Assembly (NCBI RefSeq): GCF_050947335.1 | Contig: NW_027473362.1 | Span: 992,001-1,056,000, forward strand | Length of the DNA stretch: 64,000 nucleotides | Direction of reading: 5' to 3' | Origin: Megachile rotundata | Taxonomy: Eukaryota; Arthropoda; Insecta; Hymenoptera; Megachilidae | Part shown: piece after piece, positions 37,786 through 52,215 of the stretch | Layout of the letters: the number at the start of each line of letters is the position of its first letter | Position numbering within the stretch: position 1 is the stretch's first letter | The notes under the pieces: generated by a model | What the model saw: only the letters and a program-made list of their open reading frames with translations | What the model was told of the DNA's origin: nothing | Database searches by the model: none | Program-made: the position numbers and the translations under genes

Positions 37786-39479
37786 TTTTGCTCGTTTCGC
37801 ACGAATTTTGCTCGTTTTGAACGAATTTTGCTCATTTTCGAACGATTCAGCCTCTAATTCGCACATATCCGCTGTAATTCGACTCTGTACTATCTAGTCA
37901 TGTTAAGTTATCGTAACTGAGCACAATTCAACACCACAATGAACAATTTTGCTCGTTTTGCGCGAATTATGCTCATTTTCGCACGATTCAGCCTCTAATT
38001 CGCACATATCCGCTGTAATTCGACTCTGCACTATCTAGTTATGTTAAGTTATCCTATCTGAGCACAATTCAACACCACAATGAACAATTTTGCTCGTTTT
38101 GCACGAATTATGCTCATTTTCGCACGATTCAGCCTCTAATTCGCACATATCCGCTGTAATTCGACTCTGTACTATCTAGTTATGGTAAGTTGTCCTATCT
38201 GAGCACAATTCAACACCACAATGAACAATTTTGCTCGTTTTGCACGAATTATGCTCCATTTCGCACGATTCAGCCTATAATTCGCACATATCCGCTGTAA
38301 TTCGACTCTGTACTATCTAGTTATGTTAAGTTATCGTAACTGAGCACAATTCAACACCACAATGAACAATTTTGCTCGTTTCGCACGAATTTTGCTCGTT
38401 TTGAACGAATTTTGCTCATTTTCGAACGATTCAGCCTCTAATTCGCACATATCCGCTGTAATTCGAGTCTGTACTATCTAGTCATGTTAAGTTATCGTAA
38501 CTGAGCACAATTCAACACCACAATGAACAATTTTGCTCGTTTTGCAAGAATTATGCTCATTTTCGCACGATTCAGCCTCTAATTCGCACATATCCGATGT
38601 AATTCGACTCTGTACTATCTAGTTATGTTAAGTTATCGTAACTGAACACAGTTCAACACCACAATGAACAATTTTGCTCGTTTTGCACGAATTATGCTCA
38701 TTTTCGCACGATTCAGCCTCTAATTCGCACATATCCGCTGTAATTCGACTCTGTACTATCTAGTTATGTTAAGTTATCCTATCTGAGCACAATTCAACAC
38801 CACAATGAACAATTTTGCTCGTTTTGAACGAATTTTGCTCATTTTCGAACCGATTCAGCCTCTAATTCACACATATCCGCTGTAATTCGACTCTGTACTA
38901 TCTAGTCATGTTAAGTTATCGTAACTGAGCACAATTCAACACCACAATGAACAATTTGCTCGTTTTGCAAGAATTATGTCTCATTTTCGCACGATTCAGC
39001 CTCTAATTCGCACATATCCGCTGTAATTCGACTCTGTACTATCTAGTAATGTTAAGTTATCCTATCTGAGCACAATTCGACACCACAATGAACAATTTTG
39101 CTCATTTTGCACGAATTATGCTCATTTTCGCACGATTCAGCCTCTAATTCGCACATATCCGCTGTAATTCGACTCTGTACTATCTAGTTATGTTAGGTTA
39201 TCCTATCTGAGCACAATTCAACACCACAATGAACAATTTTGCTCATTTTGAACGAATTTTGCTCATTTTCGAACGATTTCAGCCTCTAATTCGCACATAT
39301 CCGCTGTAATTCGACTCTGTACTATCTAGTTATGTTAAGTTATCGTAACTGAGCACAATTCAACACCACAATGAACAATTTTGCTCGTTTTGAACGAATT
39401 ATGCTCATTTTCGCACGATTCAGCCTCTAATTCGCACTTATCCGCTGTAATTCTACTCTGTACTATCTAGTTATGTTAA

Positions 39480-40200
39480 GTTATCCTATCTGAGCACAAT
39501 TCAACACCACAATGAACAATTTTACTCGTTTTGCACGAATTATGCTCATTTTCGCACGATTCAGCCTCTGATTCGCACATATCAGCTGTAATTCGACTCT
39601 GTACTATCTAGTTATGTTAGGTTATCGTAACTGAGCACAATTCAACACCACAATGAACAATTTTGCTCGTTTTGAACGAATTATGCTCATTTTGAACGAA
39701 TTTTGCTCATTTCGCACGATTCAGCCTCTAATTCGCACATATCCGCTGTAATTCGACTCTGTGCTATCTAGTTATGTTAAGTTATCCTATCTGAGCACAA
39801 TTCAACACCACAATGAACAATTTTGCTCGTTTTGCACGAATTATGCTCATTTTCGCACATTCAGCCTCTAATTCGCACATATCCGCTGTAATTCGACTCT
39901 GTACTATCTAGTTATGTTAAGTATCCTATCTGAGCACAATTCAACACCACAATGAACAATTTTACTCGTTTTGCACGAATTATGCTCATTTTCGCACGAT
40001 TCAGCCTCTGATTCGCACATATCAGCTGTAATTCGACTCTGTACTATCTAGTTATGTTAGGTTATCGTAACTGAGCACAATTCAACACCACAATGAACAA
40101 TTTTGCTCGTTTTGAACGAATTATGCTCATTTTGAACGAATTTTGCTCATTTTCGCACGATTCAGCCTCTAATTCGCACATATCCGCTGTAATTCGACTC
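39480..40200 (+). repeat. 443-bp tandem duplication inside the indel-rich segment
   Basis: The pair of a ttttactcg, cctctgattcg, atatcagctg monomer and a class C 161-bp monomer occurs twice here, with atatcagctg at about 39580 and 40020. The offset is 440 bp where 443 (2 x 141 + 161) is expected. The first copy has three one-base losses (near 39711, 39857 and 39922). A related pair without these losses is at 44.6-44.8 kb. Confidence 0.75.
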
Positions 40201-42481
40201 TGTACTATCTAGTCATGTAAGTTATCGTAACTGAGCACAATTGAACACCACAATGAACAATTTTGCTCGTTTTGCAAGAATTATGCTCATTTTCGCACGA
40301 TTCAGCCTCTAATTCGCACATATCCGCTGTAATTCGACTCTGTACTATCTAGTTATGTTAAGTTATCGTAACTGAGCACAATTCAACACCACAATGAACA
40401 ATTTTGCTCGTTTTGCACGAATTATGCTCATTTTCGCACGATTCAGCCTCTAATTCGCACATATCCGCTGTAATTCGACTCTGTACTATCTAGTTATGTT
40501 AAGTTATCCTATCTGAGCACAATTCACACCACAATGAACAATTTTGCTCGTTTGCACGAATTATGCTCATTTTCGCACGATTCAGCCTCTAATTCGCACA
40601 TATCCGCTGTAATTCGACTCTGTACTATCTAGTTATGTTAAGTTATCGTAACTGAGCACAATTCAACACACAATGAACAATTTTGCTCGTTTTGAACGAA
40701 TTATGCTCATTTTCGCACGATTCAGCCTCTAATTCGCACATTATCCGCTGTAATTCGACTCTGTACTATCTAGTTATGTTAAGTTATCCTATCTGAGCAC
40801 AATTCAACACCACAATGAACTATTTTGCTCGTTTTGCACGAATTATGCTCATTTTCGCACGATTCAGCCTCTAATTCGCACATATCCGCTGTAATTCGAC
40901 TCTGTACTATCTAGTTATGTTAAGTTATCCTATCTGAGCACAATTCAACACCACAATGAACAATTTTGCTCGTTTTGCACAAATTATGCTCATTTTCGCA
41001 CGATTCAGCCTCTAATTCGCACATATCCGCTGTAATTCGACTCTGTACTATCTAGTTATGTTAAGTTGTCCTATCTGAGCACAATTCAACACCACAATGA
41101 ACAATTTTGCTCGTTTTGCACGAATTATGCTCATTTTCGAACGATTCAGCCTCTAATTCGCACATATCCGCTGTAATTCGACTCTGTACTATCTAGTCAT
41201 GTTAAGTTATCGTAACTGAGCACAATTCAACACCACAATGAACAATTTTGCTCGTTTTGCAAGAATTATGCTCATTTTCGCACGATTCAGCCTCTAATTC
41301 GCACATATCCGATGTAATTCGACTCTGTACTATCTAGTTATGTTAAGTTATCGTAACTGAACACAGTTCAACACCACAATGAACAATTTTGCTCGTTTTG
41401 CACGAATTATGCTCATTTTCGCACGATTCAGCCTCTAATTCGCACATATCCGCTGTAATTCGACTCTGTACTATCTAGTTATGTTAAGTTATCCTATCTG
41501 AGCACAATTCAACACCACAATGAACAATTTTGCTCGTTTTGAACGAATTTTGCTCATTTTCGAACGATTCAGCCTCTAATTCACACATATCCGCTGTAAT
41601 TCGACTCTGTACTATCTAGTCATGTTAAGTTATCGTAACTGAGCACAATTCAACACCACAATGAACAATTTTGCTCGTTTTGAACGAATTATGCTCATTT
41701 CGCACGATTCAGCCTCTAATTCGCACATATCCGCTGTAATTCGACTCTGTACTATCTAGTTATGTTAAGTTATCCTATCTGAGCACAATTCAACACCACA
41801 ATGAACAATTTTGCTTGTTTTGCACGAATTTTGCTCGTTTTGAACGAATTTTGCTCATTTCGAACGATTCAGCCTCTAATTCGCACATATCCGCTGTAAT
41901 TCGACTCTGTACTATCTAGTCATGTTAAGTTATCGTAACTGAGCACAATTTAACACCACATAAACAATTTTGCTCGTTTTGAACGAATTATGCTCATTTT
42001 CGCACGATTCAGCATCTAATTCGCACATATCCGCTGTAATTCGGCTCTGTACTATCTAGTCATGTTAAGTTATCGTAACTGAGCACAATTCAACACCACA
42101 ATGAACAATTTTGCTCGTTTTGAACGAATTATGCTCATTTTCGCACGATTCAGCCTCTAATTCGCACATATCCGCTGTAATTCGACTCTGAACTATCTAG
42201 TTATGTTAAGTTATCCTATCTGAGCACAATTCGACACCACAATGAACAATTTTTGCTCGTTTTGCACGAATTATGCTCATTTTCGCACGATTCAGCCTCT
42301 AATTCGCACATATCCGCTGTAATTCGACTCTGTACTATCTAGTTATGTTAAGTTATCCTATCTGAGCACAATTCAACACCACAATGAACAATTTTGCTCG
42401 TTTTGCACGAATTATGCTCATTTTCGCACGATTCAGCCTCTAATTCGCACATATCCGCTGTAATTCGACTCTGTACTATCT

Positions 42482-42662
42482 AGTCATGTTAAGTTATCGT
42501 AACTGAGCACAATTCAACACCACAATGAACAATTTTGCTCGTTTTGCACGAATTTTGCTCGTTTTGCACGAATTTTGCTCGTTTTGAACGAATTTTGCTC
42601 ATTTTCGAACGATTCAGCCTCTAGTTCGCACATATCCGCTGTATTTCGACTCTGTACTATCT
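42482..42662 (+). repeat. 181-bp monomer, copy 2
   Basis: Same unit order and private changes (ctctagttcgcac, gtatttcgactc) as the 181-bp monomer at 36990-37170, offset 5492 bp. The copied run continues downstream to about 43.23 kb, but here it carries single-base insertions (a doubled C in agttaccgttaag near 42808, five T near 42856, three T near 43100) that the other copies lack. Confidence 0.92.
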
Positions 42663-43649
42663 AGTTATGTTAAGTTATCCTATCTGAGCACAATTCGACA
42701 CCACAATGAACAATTTTGCTCGTTTTGCAAGAATTATGCTCATTTTCGCACGATTCAGCCTCTAATTCGCACATATCCGCTGTAATTCGACTCTGTACTA
42801 TCTAGTTACCGTTAAGTTATCCTATCTGAGCACAATTCGACACCACAATGAACAATTTTTGCTTGTTTTGCAAGAATTATGCTCATTTTCGCACGATTCA
42901 GCCTCTAATTCGCACATATCCGCTGTAATTCGACTCTGTACTATCTAGTAATGTTAAGTTATCCTATCTGAGCACAATTCGACACCACAATGAACAATTT
43001 TGCTCGTTTTGCACGAATTATGCTCATTTTCGCACGATTCAGCCTCTAATTCGCACATATCCGCTGTAATTCGACTCTGTACTATCTAGTTATGTTAGGT
43101 TTATCCTATCTGAGCACAATTCAACACCACAATGAACAATTTTGCTCGTTTTGAACGAATTTTGCTCATTTTCGAACGATTCAGCTCTAATTCGCACATA
43201 TCCGCTGTAATTCGACTCTGTACTATCTAGTTATGTTAAGTTATCGTAACTGAGCACAATTCAACACCACAATGAACAATTTTGCTCGTTTTGAACGAAT
43301 TATGCTCATTTCGCACGATTCAGCTCTAATTCGCACATATCCGCTGTAATTCGACTCTGTACTATCTAGTTATGTTAAGTTATCCTATCTGAGCACAATT
43401 CAACACCACAATGAACAATTTTACTCGTTTTGCACGAATTATGCTCATTTTCGCACGATTCAGCCTCTAATTCGCACATATCCGCTGTAATTCGACTCTG
43501 TACTATCTAGTTATGTTAAGTTATCGTAACTGAGCACAATTCAACACCACAATGAACAATTTTGCTCGTTTTGAACGAATTATGCTCATTTTCGCACGAT
43601 TCAGCCTCTAATTCGCACATATCCGCTGTAATTCGACTCTGTACTATCT

Positions 43650-43830
43650 AGTTATGTTAAGTTATCCTATCTGAGCACAATTCAACACCACAATGAACAA
43701 TTTTGCTCGTTTTGCACGAATTTTGCTCGTTTTGCACGAATTTTGCTCGTTTTGAACGAATTTTGCTCATTTTCGAACGATTCAGCCTCTAGTTCGCACA
43801 TATCCGCTGTATTTCGACTCTGTACTATCT
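43650..43830 (+). repeat. 181-bp monomer, copy 3
   Basis: Same unit order and private changes as the other 181-bp monomers. It is offset 6660 bp from copy 1; the landmarks agttcgcac (37131/43791), ttacgtt (37314/43974) and taatgtt (37455/44115) all keep that offset. Its start reads agttatg with tatcctatctgagc, whereas the other three copies start agtcatg with tatcgtaactgagc. The copied block therefore begins inside this monomer, a likely recombination point. Confidence 0.92.
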
Positions 43831-45842
43831 AGTTATGTTAAGTTATCCTATCTGAGCACAATTCGACACCACAATGAACAATTTTGCTCGTTTTGCAAGA
43901 ATTATGCTCATTTTCGCACGATTCAGCCTCTAATTCGCACATATCCGCTGTAATTCGACTCTGTACTATCTAGTTACGTTAAGTTATCCTATCTGAGCAC
44001 AATTCGACACCACAATGAACAATTTTGCTTGTTTTGCAAGAATTATGCTCATTTTCGCACGATTCAGCCTCTAATTCGCACATATCCGCTGTAATTCGAC
44101 TCTGTACTATCTAGTAATGTTAAGTTATCCTATCTGAGCACAATTCGACACCACAATGAACAATTTTGCTCGTTTTGCACGAATTATGCTCATTTTCGCA
44201 CGATTCAGCCTCTAATTCGCACATATCCGCTGTAATTCGACTCTGTACTATCTAGTTATGTTAGGTTATCCTATCTGAGCACAATTCAACACCACAATGA
44301 ACAATTTTGCTCGTTTTGAACGAATTTTGCTCATTTTCGAACGATTCAGCCTCTAATTCGCACATATCCGCTGTAATTCGACTCTGTACTATCTAGTTAT
44401 GTTAAGTTATCGTAACTGAGCACAATTCAACACCACAATGAACAATTTTGCTCGTTTTGAACGAATTATGCTCATTTTCGCACGATTCAGCCTCTAATTC
44501 GCACATATCCGCTGTAATTCGACTCTGTACTATCTAGTTATGTTAAGTTATCCTATCTGAGCACAATTCAACACCACAATGAACAATTTTACTCGTTTTG
44601 CACGAATTATGCTCATTTTCGCACGATTCAGCCTCTGATTCGCACATATCAGCTGTAATTCGACTCTGTACTATCTAGTTATGTTAGGTTATCGTAACTG
44701 AGCACAATTCAACACCACAATGAACAATTTTGCTCGTTTTGAACGAATTATGCTCATTTTGAACGAATTTTGCTCATTTTCGCACGATTCAGCCTCTAAT
44801 TCGCACATATCCGCTGTAATTCGACTCTGTGCTATCTAGTTATGTTAAGTTATCCTATCTGAGCACAATTCAACACCACAATGAACAATTTTGCTCGTTT
44901 TGCACGAATTATGCTCATTTTCGCACGATTCAGCCTCTAATTCGCACATATCCGCTGTAATTCGACTCTGTACTATCTAGTTATGTTAAGTTATCGTATC
45001 TGAGCACAATTCAACACCACAATGAACAATTTTGCTCGTTTTGCACGAATTATGCTCATTTTCGCACGATTCAGCCACTAATTCGCACATATCCGCTGTA
45101 ATTCGACTCTGTACTATCTAGTTATGTTAAGTTATCCTATCTGAGCACAATTCAACACCACAATGAACAATTTTGCTCGTTTTGCACGAATTATGCTCAT
45201 TTTCGCACGATTCAGCCTCTAATTCGCACATATCCGCTGTAATTCGACTCTGTACTATCTAGTTATGTTAAGTTATCCTATCTGAGCACAATTCAACACC
45301 ACAATGAACAATTTTGCTCGTTTTGCACGAATTATGCTCATTTTCGCACGATTCAGCCTCTAATTCGCACATATCCGCTGTAATTCGACTCTGTACTATC
45401 TAGTTATGTTAAGTTGTCCTATCTGAGCACAATTCAACACCACAATGAACAATTTGCTCGTTTTGCAAGAATTATGCTCATTTCGCACGATTCAGCCTCT
45501 AGTTCGCACATATCCGCTGTAATTCGACTCTGTACTATCTAGTTATGTTAAGTTATCGTAACTGAGCACAATTCAACACCACAATGAACAATTTTGCTCG
45601 TTTTGAACGAATTATGCTCATTTTCGCACGATTCAGCCTCTAATTCGCACATATCCGCTGTAATTCGACTCTGTACTATCTAGTTATGTTAAGTTATCCT
45701 ATCTGAGCACAATTCAACACCACAATGAACAATTTTGCTTGTTTTGCACGAATTTTGCTCGTTTTGAACGAATTTTGCTCATTTTCGAACGATTCAGCCT
45801 CTAATTCGCACATATCCGCTGTAATTCGACTCTGTACTATCT

Positions 45843-45976
45843 AGTCATGTTAAGTTATCGTAACTGAGCACAATTTAACACCACAATAAACAATTTTGCT
45901 CGTTTTGAACGAATTATGCTCATTTTCGCACGATTCAGCATCTAAATATCCGCTGTAATTCGGCTCTGTACTATCT
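45843..45976 (+). repeat. 134-bp shortened monomer
   Basis: This is an aacaccacaataaac-type monomer in which gcatctaattcgcacatatcc is shortened to gcatctaaatatcc, a loss of 7 bases. Six or more sister copies (for example at 36.53, 42.01, 48.38, 53.56, 56.16 and 61.19 kb) have the full sequence. The two monomers that follow (45977-46120 and 46121-46264) are each 3 bases too long. It lies in the error-prone segment and is probably not a real variant. Confidence 0.8.
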
Positions 45977-47038
45977 AGTCATGTTAAGTTATCGTAACTG
46001 AGCACAATTCAACACCACAATGAACAATTTTGCTCGTTTTGCAAGAATTATGCTCATTTTCGCACGATTCAGCCTCTAATTCCGCACATATATCCGCTGT
46101 AATTCGACTCTGTACTATCTAGTTATGTTAAGTTATCGTAACTGAGCACAATTCAACACCACAATGAACAATTTTGCTCGTTTTGCACGAATTATGCTCA
46201 TTTTCGCACGATTCAGCCTCTAATTCGCACATATCCGCTGTAATTCGACTCTGTTACTATATCTAGTTATGTTAAGTTATCCTATCTGAGCACAATTCAA
46301 CACCACAATGAACAATTTTGCTCGTTTTGCACGAATTATGCTCATTTTCGCACGATTCAGCCTCTAATTCGCACATATCCGCTGTAATTCGACTCTGTAC
46401 TATCTAGTTATGTTAAGTTATCGTAACTGAGCACAATTCAACACCACAATGAACAATTTTTGCTCGTTTTGAACGAATTATGCTCATTTTCGCACGATTC
46501 AGCCTCTAATTCGCACATATCCGCTGTAATTCGACTCTGTACTATCTAGTTATGTTAAGTTATCCTATCTGAGCACAATTCAACACCACAATGAACAATT
46601 TTGCTCGTTTTGCACGAATTATGCTCATTTTCGCACGATTCAGCCTCTAATTCGCACATATCCGCTGTAATTCGACTCTGTACTATCTAGTTATGTTAAG
46701 TTATCCTATCTGAGCACAATTCAACACCACAATGAACAATTTTGCTCGTTTTGCACGAATTATGCTCATTTTCGCACGATTCAGCCTCTAATTCGCACAT
46801 ATCCGCTGTAATTCGACTCTGTACTATCTAGTTATGTTAAGTTGTCCTATCTGAGCACAATTCAACACCACAATGAACAATTTTGCTCGTTTTGCACGAA
46901 TTATGCTCATTTTCGAACGATTCAGCCTCTAATTCGCACATATCCGCTGTAATTCGACTCTGTACTATCTAGTCATGTTAAGTTATCGTAACTGAGCACA
47001 ATTCAACACCACAATGAACAATTTTGCTCGTTTTGCAA

Positions 47039-50000
47039 GAATTATGCTCATTTTCGCACGATTCAGCCTCTAATTCGCACATATCCGCTGTAATTCGACT
47101 CTGTACTATCTAGTTATGTTAAGTTATCCTATCTGAGCACAATTCAACACCACAATGAACAATTTTGCTTGTTTTGCACGAATTTTGCTCGTTTTGAACG
47201 AATTTTGCTCATTTTCGAACGATTCAGCCTCTAATTCGCACATATCCGCTGTAATTCGAGTCTGTACTATCTAGTCATGTTAAGTTATCGTAACTGAGCA
47301 CAATTTAACACCACAATAAACAATTTTGCTCGTTTTGAACGAATTATGCTCATTTTCGCACGATTCAGCCTCTAATTCGCACATATCCGCTGTAATTCGA
47401 CTCTGTACTATCTAGTTATGTTAAGTTATCCTATCTGAGCACAATTCAACACCACAATGAACAATTTTGCTCGTTTTGCACGAATTATGCTCATTTTCGC
47501 ACGATTCAGCCTCTAATTCGCACATATCCGCTGTAATTCGACTCTGTACTATCTAGTTATGTTAAGTTATCGTAACTGAGCACAATTCAACACCACAATG
47601 AACAATTTTGCTCGTTTTGAACGAATTATGCTCATTTTCGCACGATTCAGCCTCTAATTCGCACATATCCGCTGTAATTCGACTCTGTACTATCTAGTTA
47701 TGTTAAGTTATCCTATCTGAGCACAATTCAACACCACAATGAACAATTTTGCTCGTTTTGCACGAATTATGCTCATTTTCGCACGATTCAGCCTCGAATT
47801 CGCACATATCCGCTGTAATTCGACTCTGTACTATCTAGTTATGTTAAGTTATCCTATCTGAGCACAATTCAACACCACAATGAACAATTTTGCTCGTTTT
47901 GCAAGAATTATGCTCATTTTCGCACGATTCAGCCTCTAATTCGCACATATCCGCTGTAATTCGACTCTGTACTATCTAGTTATGTTAAGTTATCGTAACT
48001 GAGCACAATTCAACACCACAATGAACAATTTTGCTCGTTTTGAACGAATTATGCTCATTTTCGCACGATTCAGCCTCTAATTCGCACATATCCGCTGTAA
48101 TTCGACTCTGTACTATCTAGTTATGTTAAGTTATCCTATCTGAGCACAATTCAACACCACAATGAACAATTTTGCTTGTTTTGCACGAATTTTGCTCGTT
48201 TTGAACGAATTTTGCTCATTTTCGAACGATTCAGCCTCTAATTCGCACATATCCGCTGTAATTCGACTCTGTACTATCTAGTCATGTTAAGTTATCGTAA
48301 CTGAGCACAATTTAACACCACAATAAACAATTTTGCTCGTTTTGAACGAATTATGCTCATTTTCGCACGATTCAGCATCTAATTCGCACATATCCGCTGT
48401 AATTCGGCTCTGTACTATCTAGTCATGTTAAGTTATCGTAACTGAGCACAATTCAACACCACAATGAACAATTTTGCTCGTTTTGAACGAATTATGCTCA
48501 TTTTCGCACGATTCAGCCTCTAATTCGCACATATCCGCTGTAATTCGACTCTGAACTATCTAGTTATGTTAAGTTATCCTATCTGAGCACAATTCGACAC
48601 CACAATGAACAATTTTGCTCGTTTTGCACGAACTATGCTCATTTTCGCACGATTCAGCCTCTAATTCGCACATATCCGCTGTAATTCGACTCTGTACTAT
48701 CTAGTTATGTTAAGTTATCCTATCTGAGCACAATTCAACACCACAATGAACAATTTTGCTCGTTTTGCACGAATTATGCTCATTTTCGCACGATTCAGCC
48801 ACTAATTCGCACATATCCGCTGTAATTCGACTCTGTACTATCTAGTTATGTGAAGTTATCCTATCTGAGCACAATTCAACACCACAATGAACAATTTTGC
48901 TCGTTTTGAACGAATTTTGCTCATTTTCGAACGATTCAGCCTCTAATTCACACATATCCGCTGTAATTCGACTCTGTACTATCTAGTCATGTTAAGTTAT
49001 CGTAACTGAGCACAATTCAACACCACAATGAACAATTTTGCTCGTTTTGCAAGAATTATGCTCATTTTCGCACGATTCAGCCTCTAATTCGCACATATCC
49101 GATGTAATTCGACTCTGTACTATCTAGTTATGTTAAGTTATCCTATCTGAGCACAATTCAACACCACAATGAACAATTTTGCTCGTTTCGCACGAATTTT
49201 GCTCGTTTTGAACGAATTTTGCTCATTTTCGAACGATTCAGCCTCTAATTCGCACATATCCGCTGTAATTCGACTCTGTACTATCTAGTCATTTTTAAGT
49301 TATCGTAACTGAGCACAATTGAACACCACAATGAACAATTTTGCTCGTTTTGCAAGAATTATGCTCATTTTCGCACGATTCAGCCTCTAATTCGCACATA
49401 TCCGCTGTAATTCGACTCTGTACTATCTAGTTATGTTAAGTTATCGTAACTGAGCACAATTCAACACCACAATGAACAATTTTGCTCGTTTTGCACGAAT
49501 TATGCTCATTTTCGCACGATTCAGCCTCTAATTCGCACATATCCGCTGTAATTCGACTCTGTACTATCTAGTTATGTTAAGTTATCCTATCTGAGCACAA
49601 TTCAACACCACAATGAACAATTTTGCTCGTTTTGCACGAATTATGCTCATTTTCGCACGATTCAGCCTCTAATTCGCACATATCCGCTGTAATTCGACTC
49701 TGTACTATCTAGTTATGTTAAGTTATCGTAACTGAGCACAATTCAACACCACAATGAACAATTTTGCTCGTTTTGAACGAATTATGCTCATTTTCGCACG
49801 ATTCAGCCTCTAATTCGCACATATCCGCTGTAATTCGACTCTGTACTATCTAGTTATGTTAAGTTATCCTATCTGAGCACAATTCAACACCACAATGAAC
49901 AATTTTGCTCGTTTTGCACGAATTATGCTCATTTTCGCACGATTCAGCCTCTAATTCGCACATATCCGCTGTAATTCGACTCTGTACTATCTAGTTATGT

Positions 50001-51084
50001 TAAGTTATCGTAACTGAGCACAATTCAACACCACAATGAACAATTTTGCTCGTTTCGCACGAATTTTGCTCGTTTTGAACGAATTTTGCTCATTTTCGAA
50101 CGATTCAGCCTCTAATTCGCACATATCCGCTGTAATTCGACTCTGTACTATCTAGTCATGTTAAGTTATCGTAACTGAGCACAATTCAACACCACAATGA
50201 ACAATTTTGCTCGTTTTGCAAGAATTATGCTCATTTTCGCACGATTCAGCCTCTAATTCGCACATATCCGATGTAATTCGACTCTGTACTATCTAGTTAT
50301 GTTAAGTTATCGTAACTGAACACAGTTCAACACCACAATGAACAATTTTGCTCGTTTTGCACGAATTATGCTCATTTTCGCACGATTCAGCCTCTAATTC
50401 GCACATATCCGCTGTAATTCGACTCTGTACTATCTAGTTATGTTAAGTTATCCTATCTGAGCACAATTCAACACCACAATGAACAATTTTGCTCGTTTTG
50501 AACGAATTTTGCTCATTTTCGAACGATTCAGCCTCTAATTCACACATATCCGCTGTAATTCGACTCTGTACTATCTAGTCATGTTACGTTATCGTAACTG
50601 AGCACAATTCAACACCACAATGAACAATTTTGCTCGTTTTGCAAGAATTATGCTCATTTTCGCACGATTCAGCCTCTAATTCGCACATATCCGATGTAAT
50701 TCGACTCTGTACTATCTAGTTATGTTAAGTTATCCTATCTGAGCACAATTCAACACCACAATGAACAATTTTGCTCGTTTCGCACGAATTTTGCTCGTTT
50801 TGAACGAATTTTGCTCATTTTCGAACGATTCAGCCTCTAATTCGCACATATCCGCTGTAATTCGACTCTGTACTATCTAGTCATGTTAAGTTATCGTAAC
50901 TGAGCACAATTTAACACCACAATAAACAATTTTGCTCGTTTTGAACGAATTATGCTCATTTTCGCACGATTCAGCATCTAATTCGCACATATCCGCTGTA
51001 ATTCGGCTCTGTACTATCTAGTCATGTTAAGTTATCGTAACTGAGCACAATTCAACACCACAATGAACAATTTTGCTCGTTTTG
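47039..51084 (+). repeat. ~4.05-kb block, copy A (offset 5177 bp)
   Basis: This block recurs at 52216-56261. The 5177-bp offset is 36 monomers plus five 20-bp units plus one base. Eight rare landmarks keep it: attcgagtct (47254/52431), cctcgaattcg (47792/52969), cgaactatg (48629/53806), gttatgtgaag (48846/54023), tcatttttaag (49290/54467), tgaacacag (50317/55494), catgttacgtt (50580/55757) and ttaacaccacaataaac (50911/56088). I saw no difference at the sites checked. The one-base insertion in tcatttttaag is in both copies, so it predates the duplication and is not a read error. Confidence 0.9.
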
Positions 51085-52215
51085 CACGAATTATGCTCAT
51101 TTTCGCACGATTCAGCCTCTAATTCGCACATATCCGCTGTAATTCGACTCTGTACTATCTAGTTATGTTAAGTTATCGTAACTGAGCACAATTCAACACC
51201 ACAATGAACAATTTTGCTCGTTTTGAACGAATTATGCTCATTTTCGCACGATTCAGCCTCTAATTCGCACATATCCGCTGTAATTCGACTCTGTACTATC
51301 TAGTTATGTTAAGTTATCCTATCTGAGCACAATTCAACACCACAATGAACAATTTTGCTCGTTTTGCACGAATTATGCTCATTTTCGCACGATTCAGCCT
51401 CTAATTCGCACATATCCGCTGTAATTCGACTCTGTACTATCTAGTTATGTTAAGTTATCCTATCTGAGCACAATTCAACACCACAATGAACAATTTTGCT
51501 CGTTTTGCACGAATTATGCTCATTTTCGCACGATTCAGCCTCTAATTCGCACATATCCGCTGTAATTCGACTCTGTACTATCTAGTTATGTTAAGTTGTC
51601 CTATCTGAGCACAATTCAACACCACAATGAACAATTTTGCTCGTTTTGCACGAATTATGCTCATTTTCGAACGATTCAGCCTCTAATTCGCACATATCCG
51701 CTGTAATTCGACTCTGTACTATCTAGTCATGTTAAGTTATCGTAACTGAGCACAATTCAACACCACAATGAACAATTTTGCTCGTTTTGCAAGAATTATG
51801 CTCATTTTCGCACGATTCAGCCTCTAATTCGCACATATCCGATGTAATTCGACTCTGTACTATCTAGTTATGTTAAGTTATCGTAACTGAACACAGTTCA
51901 ACACCACAATGAACAATTTTGCTCGTTTTGCACGAATTATGCTCATTTTCGCACGATTCAGCCTCTAATTCGCACATATCCGCTGTAATTCGACTCTGTA
52001 CTATCTAGTTATGTTAAGTTATCCTATCTGAGCACAATTCAACACCACAATGAACAATTTTGCTCGTTTTGAACGAATTTTGCTCATTTTCGAACGATTC
52101 AGCCTCTAATTCACACATATCCGCTGTAATTCGACTCTGTACTATCTAGTCATGTTAAGTTATCGTAACTGAGCACAATTCAACACCACAATGAACAATT
52201 TTGCTCGTTTTGAAC

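Larger units (their letters stand above)
38850..46460. other. Indel-rich, probably under-polished segment
   Basis: About 28-30 small indels fall in this 7.6 kb, almost none in the rest of the window. Examples are an extra C near 38850, T4 to T3 near 38955, 39711, 40553, 41699, 41860, 43311 and 45481, T4 to T5 near 42250, 42856 and 46458, CC to C near 43185 and 43323, and lost single bases near 39857, 39922, 40217, 40530 and 40669. A 7-base loss is near 45946, and small gains are near 46083 and 46255. They are private to single monomers, mostly in T or C runs, and absent from sister copies. This pattern is typical of uncorrected long-read error. The stretch 43.33-45.44 kb inside it is clean. 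Confidence 0.75.

Noticed and set aside
49281..49310. tcatttttaag extra T at 49290 as another sequencing error
   Set aside because: The same insertion is present at 54467 at the fixed 5177-bp offset, so it was inherited through a block duplication.
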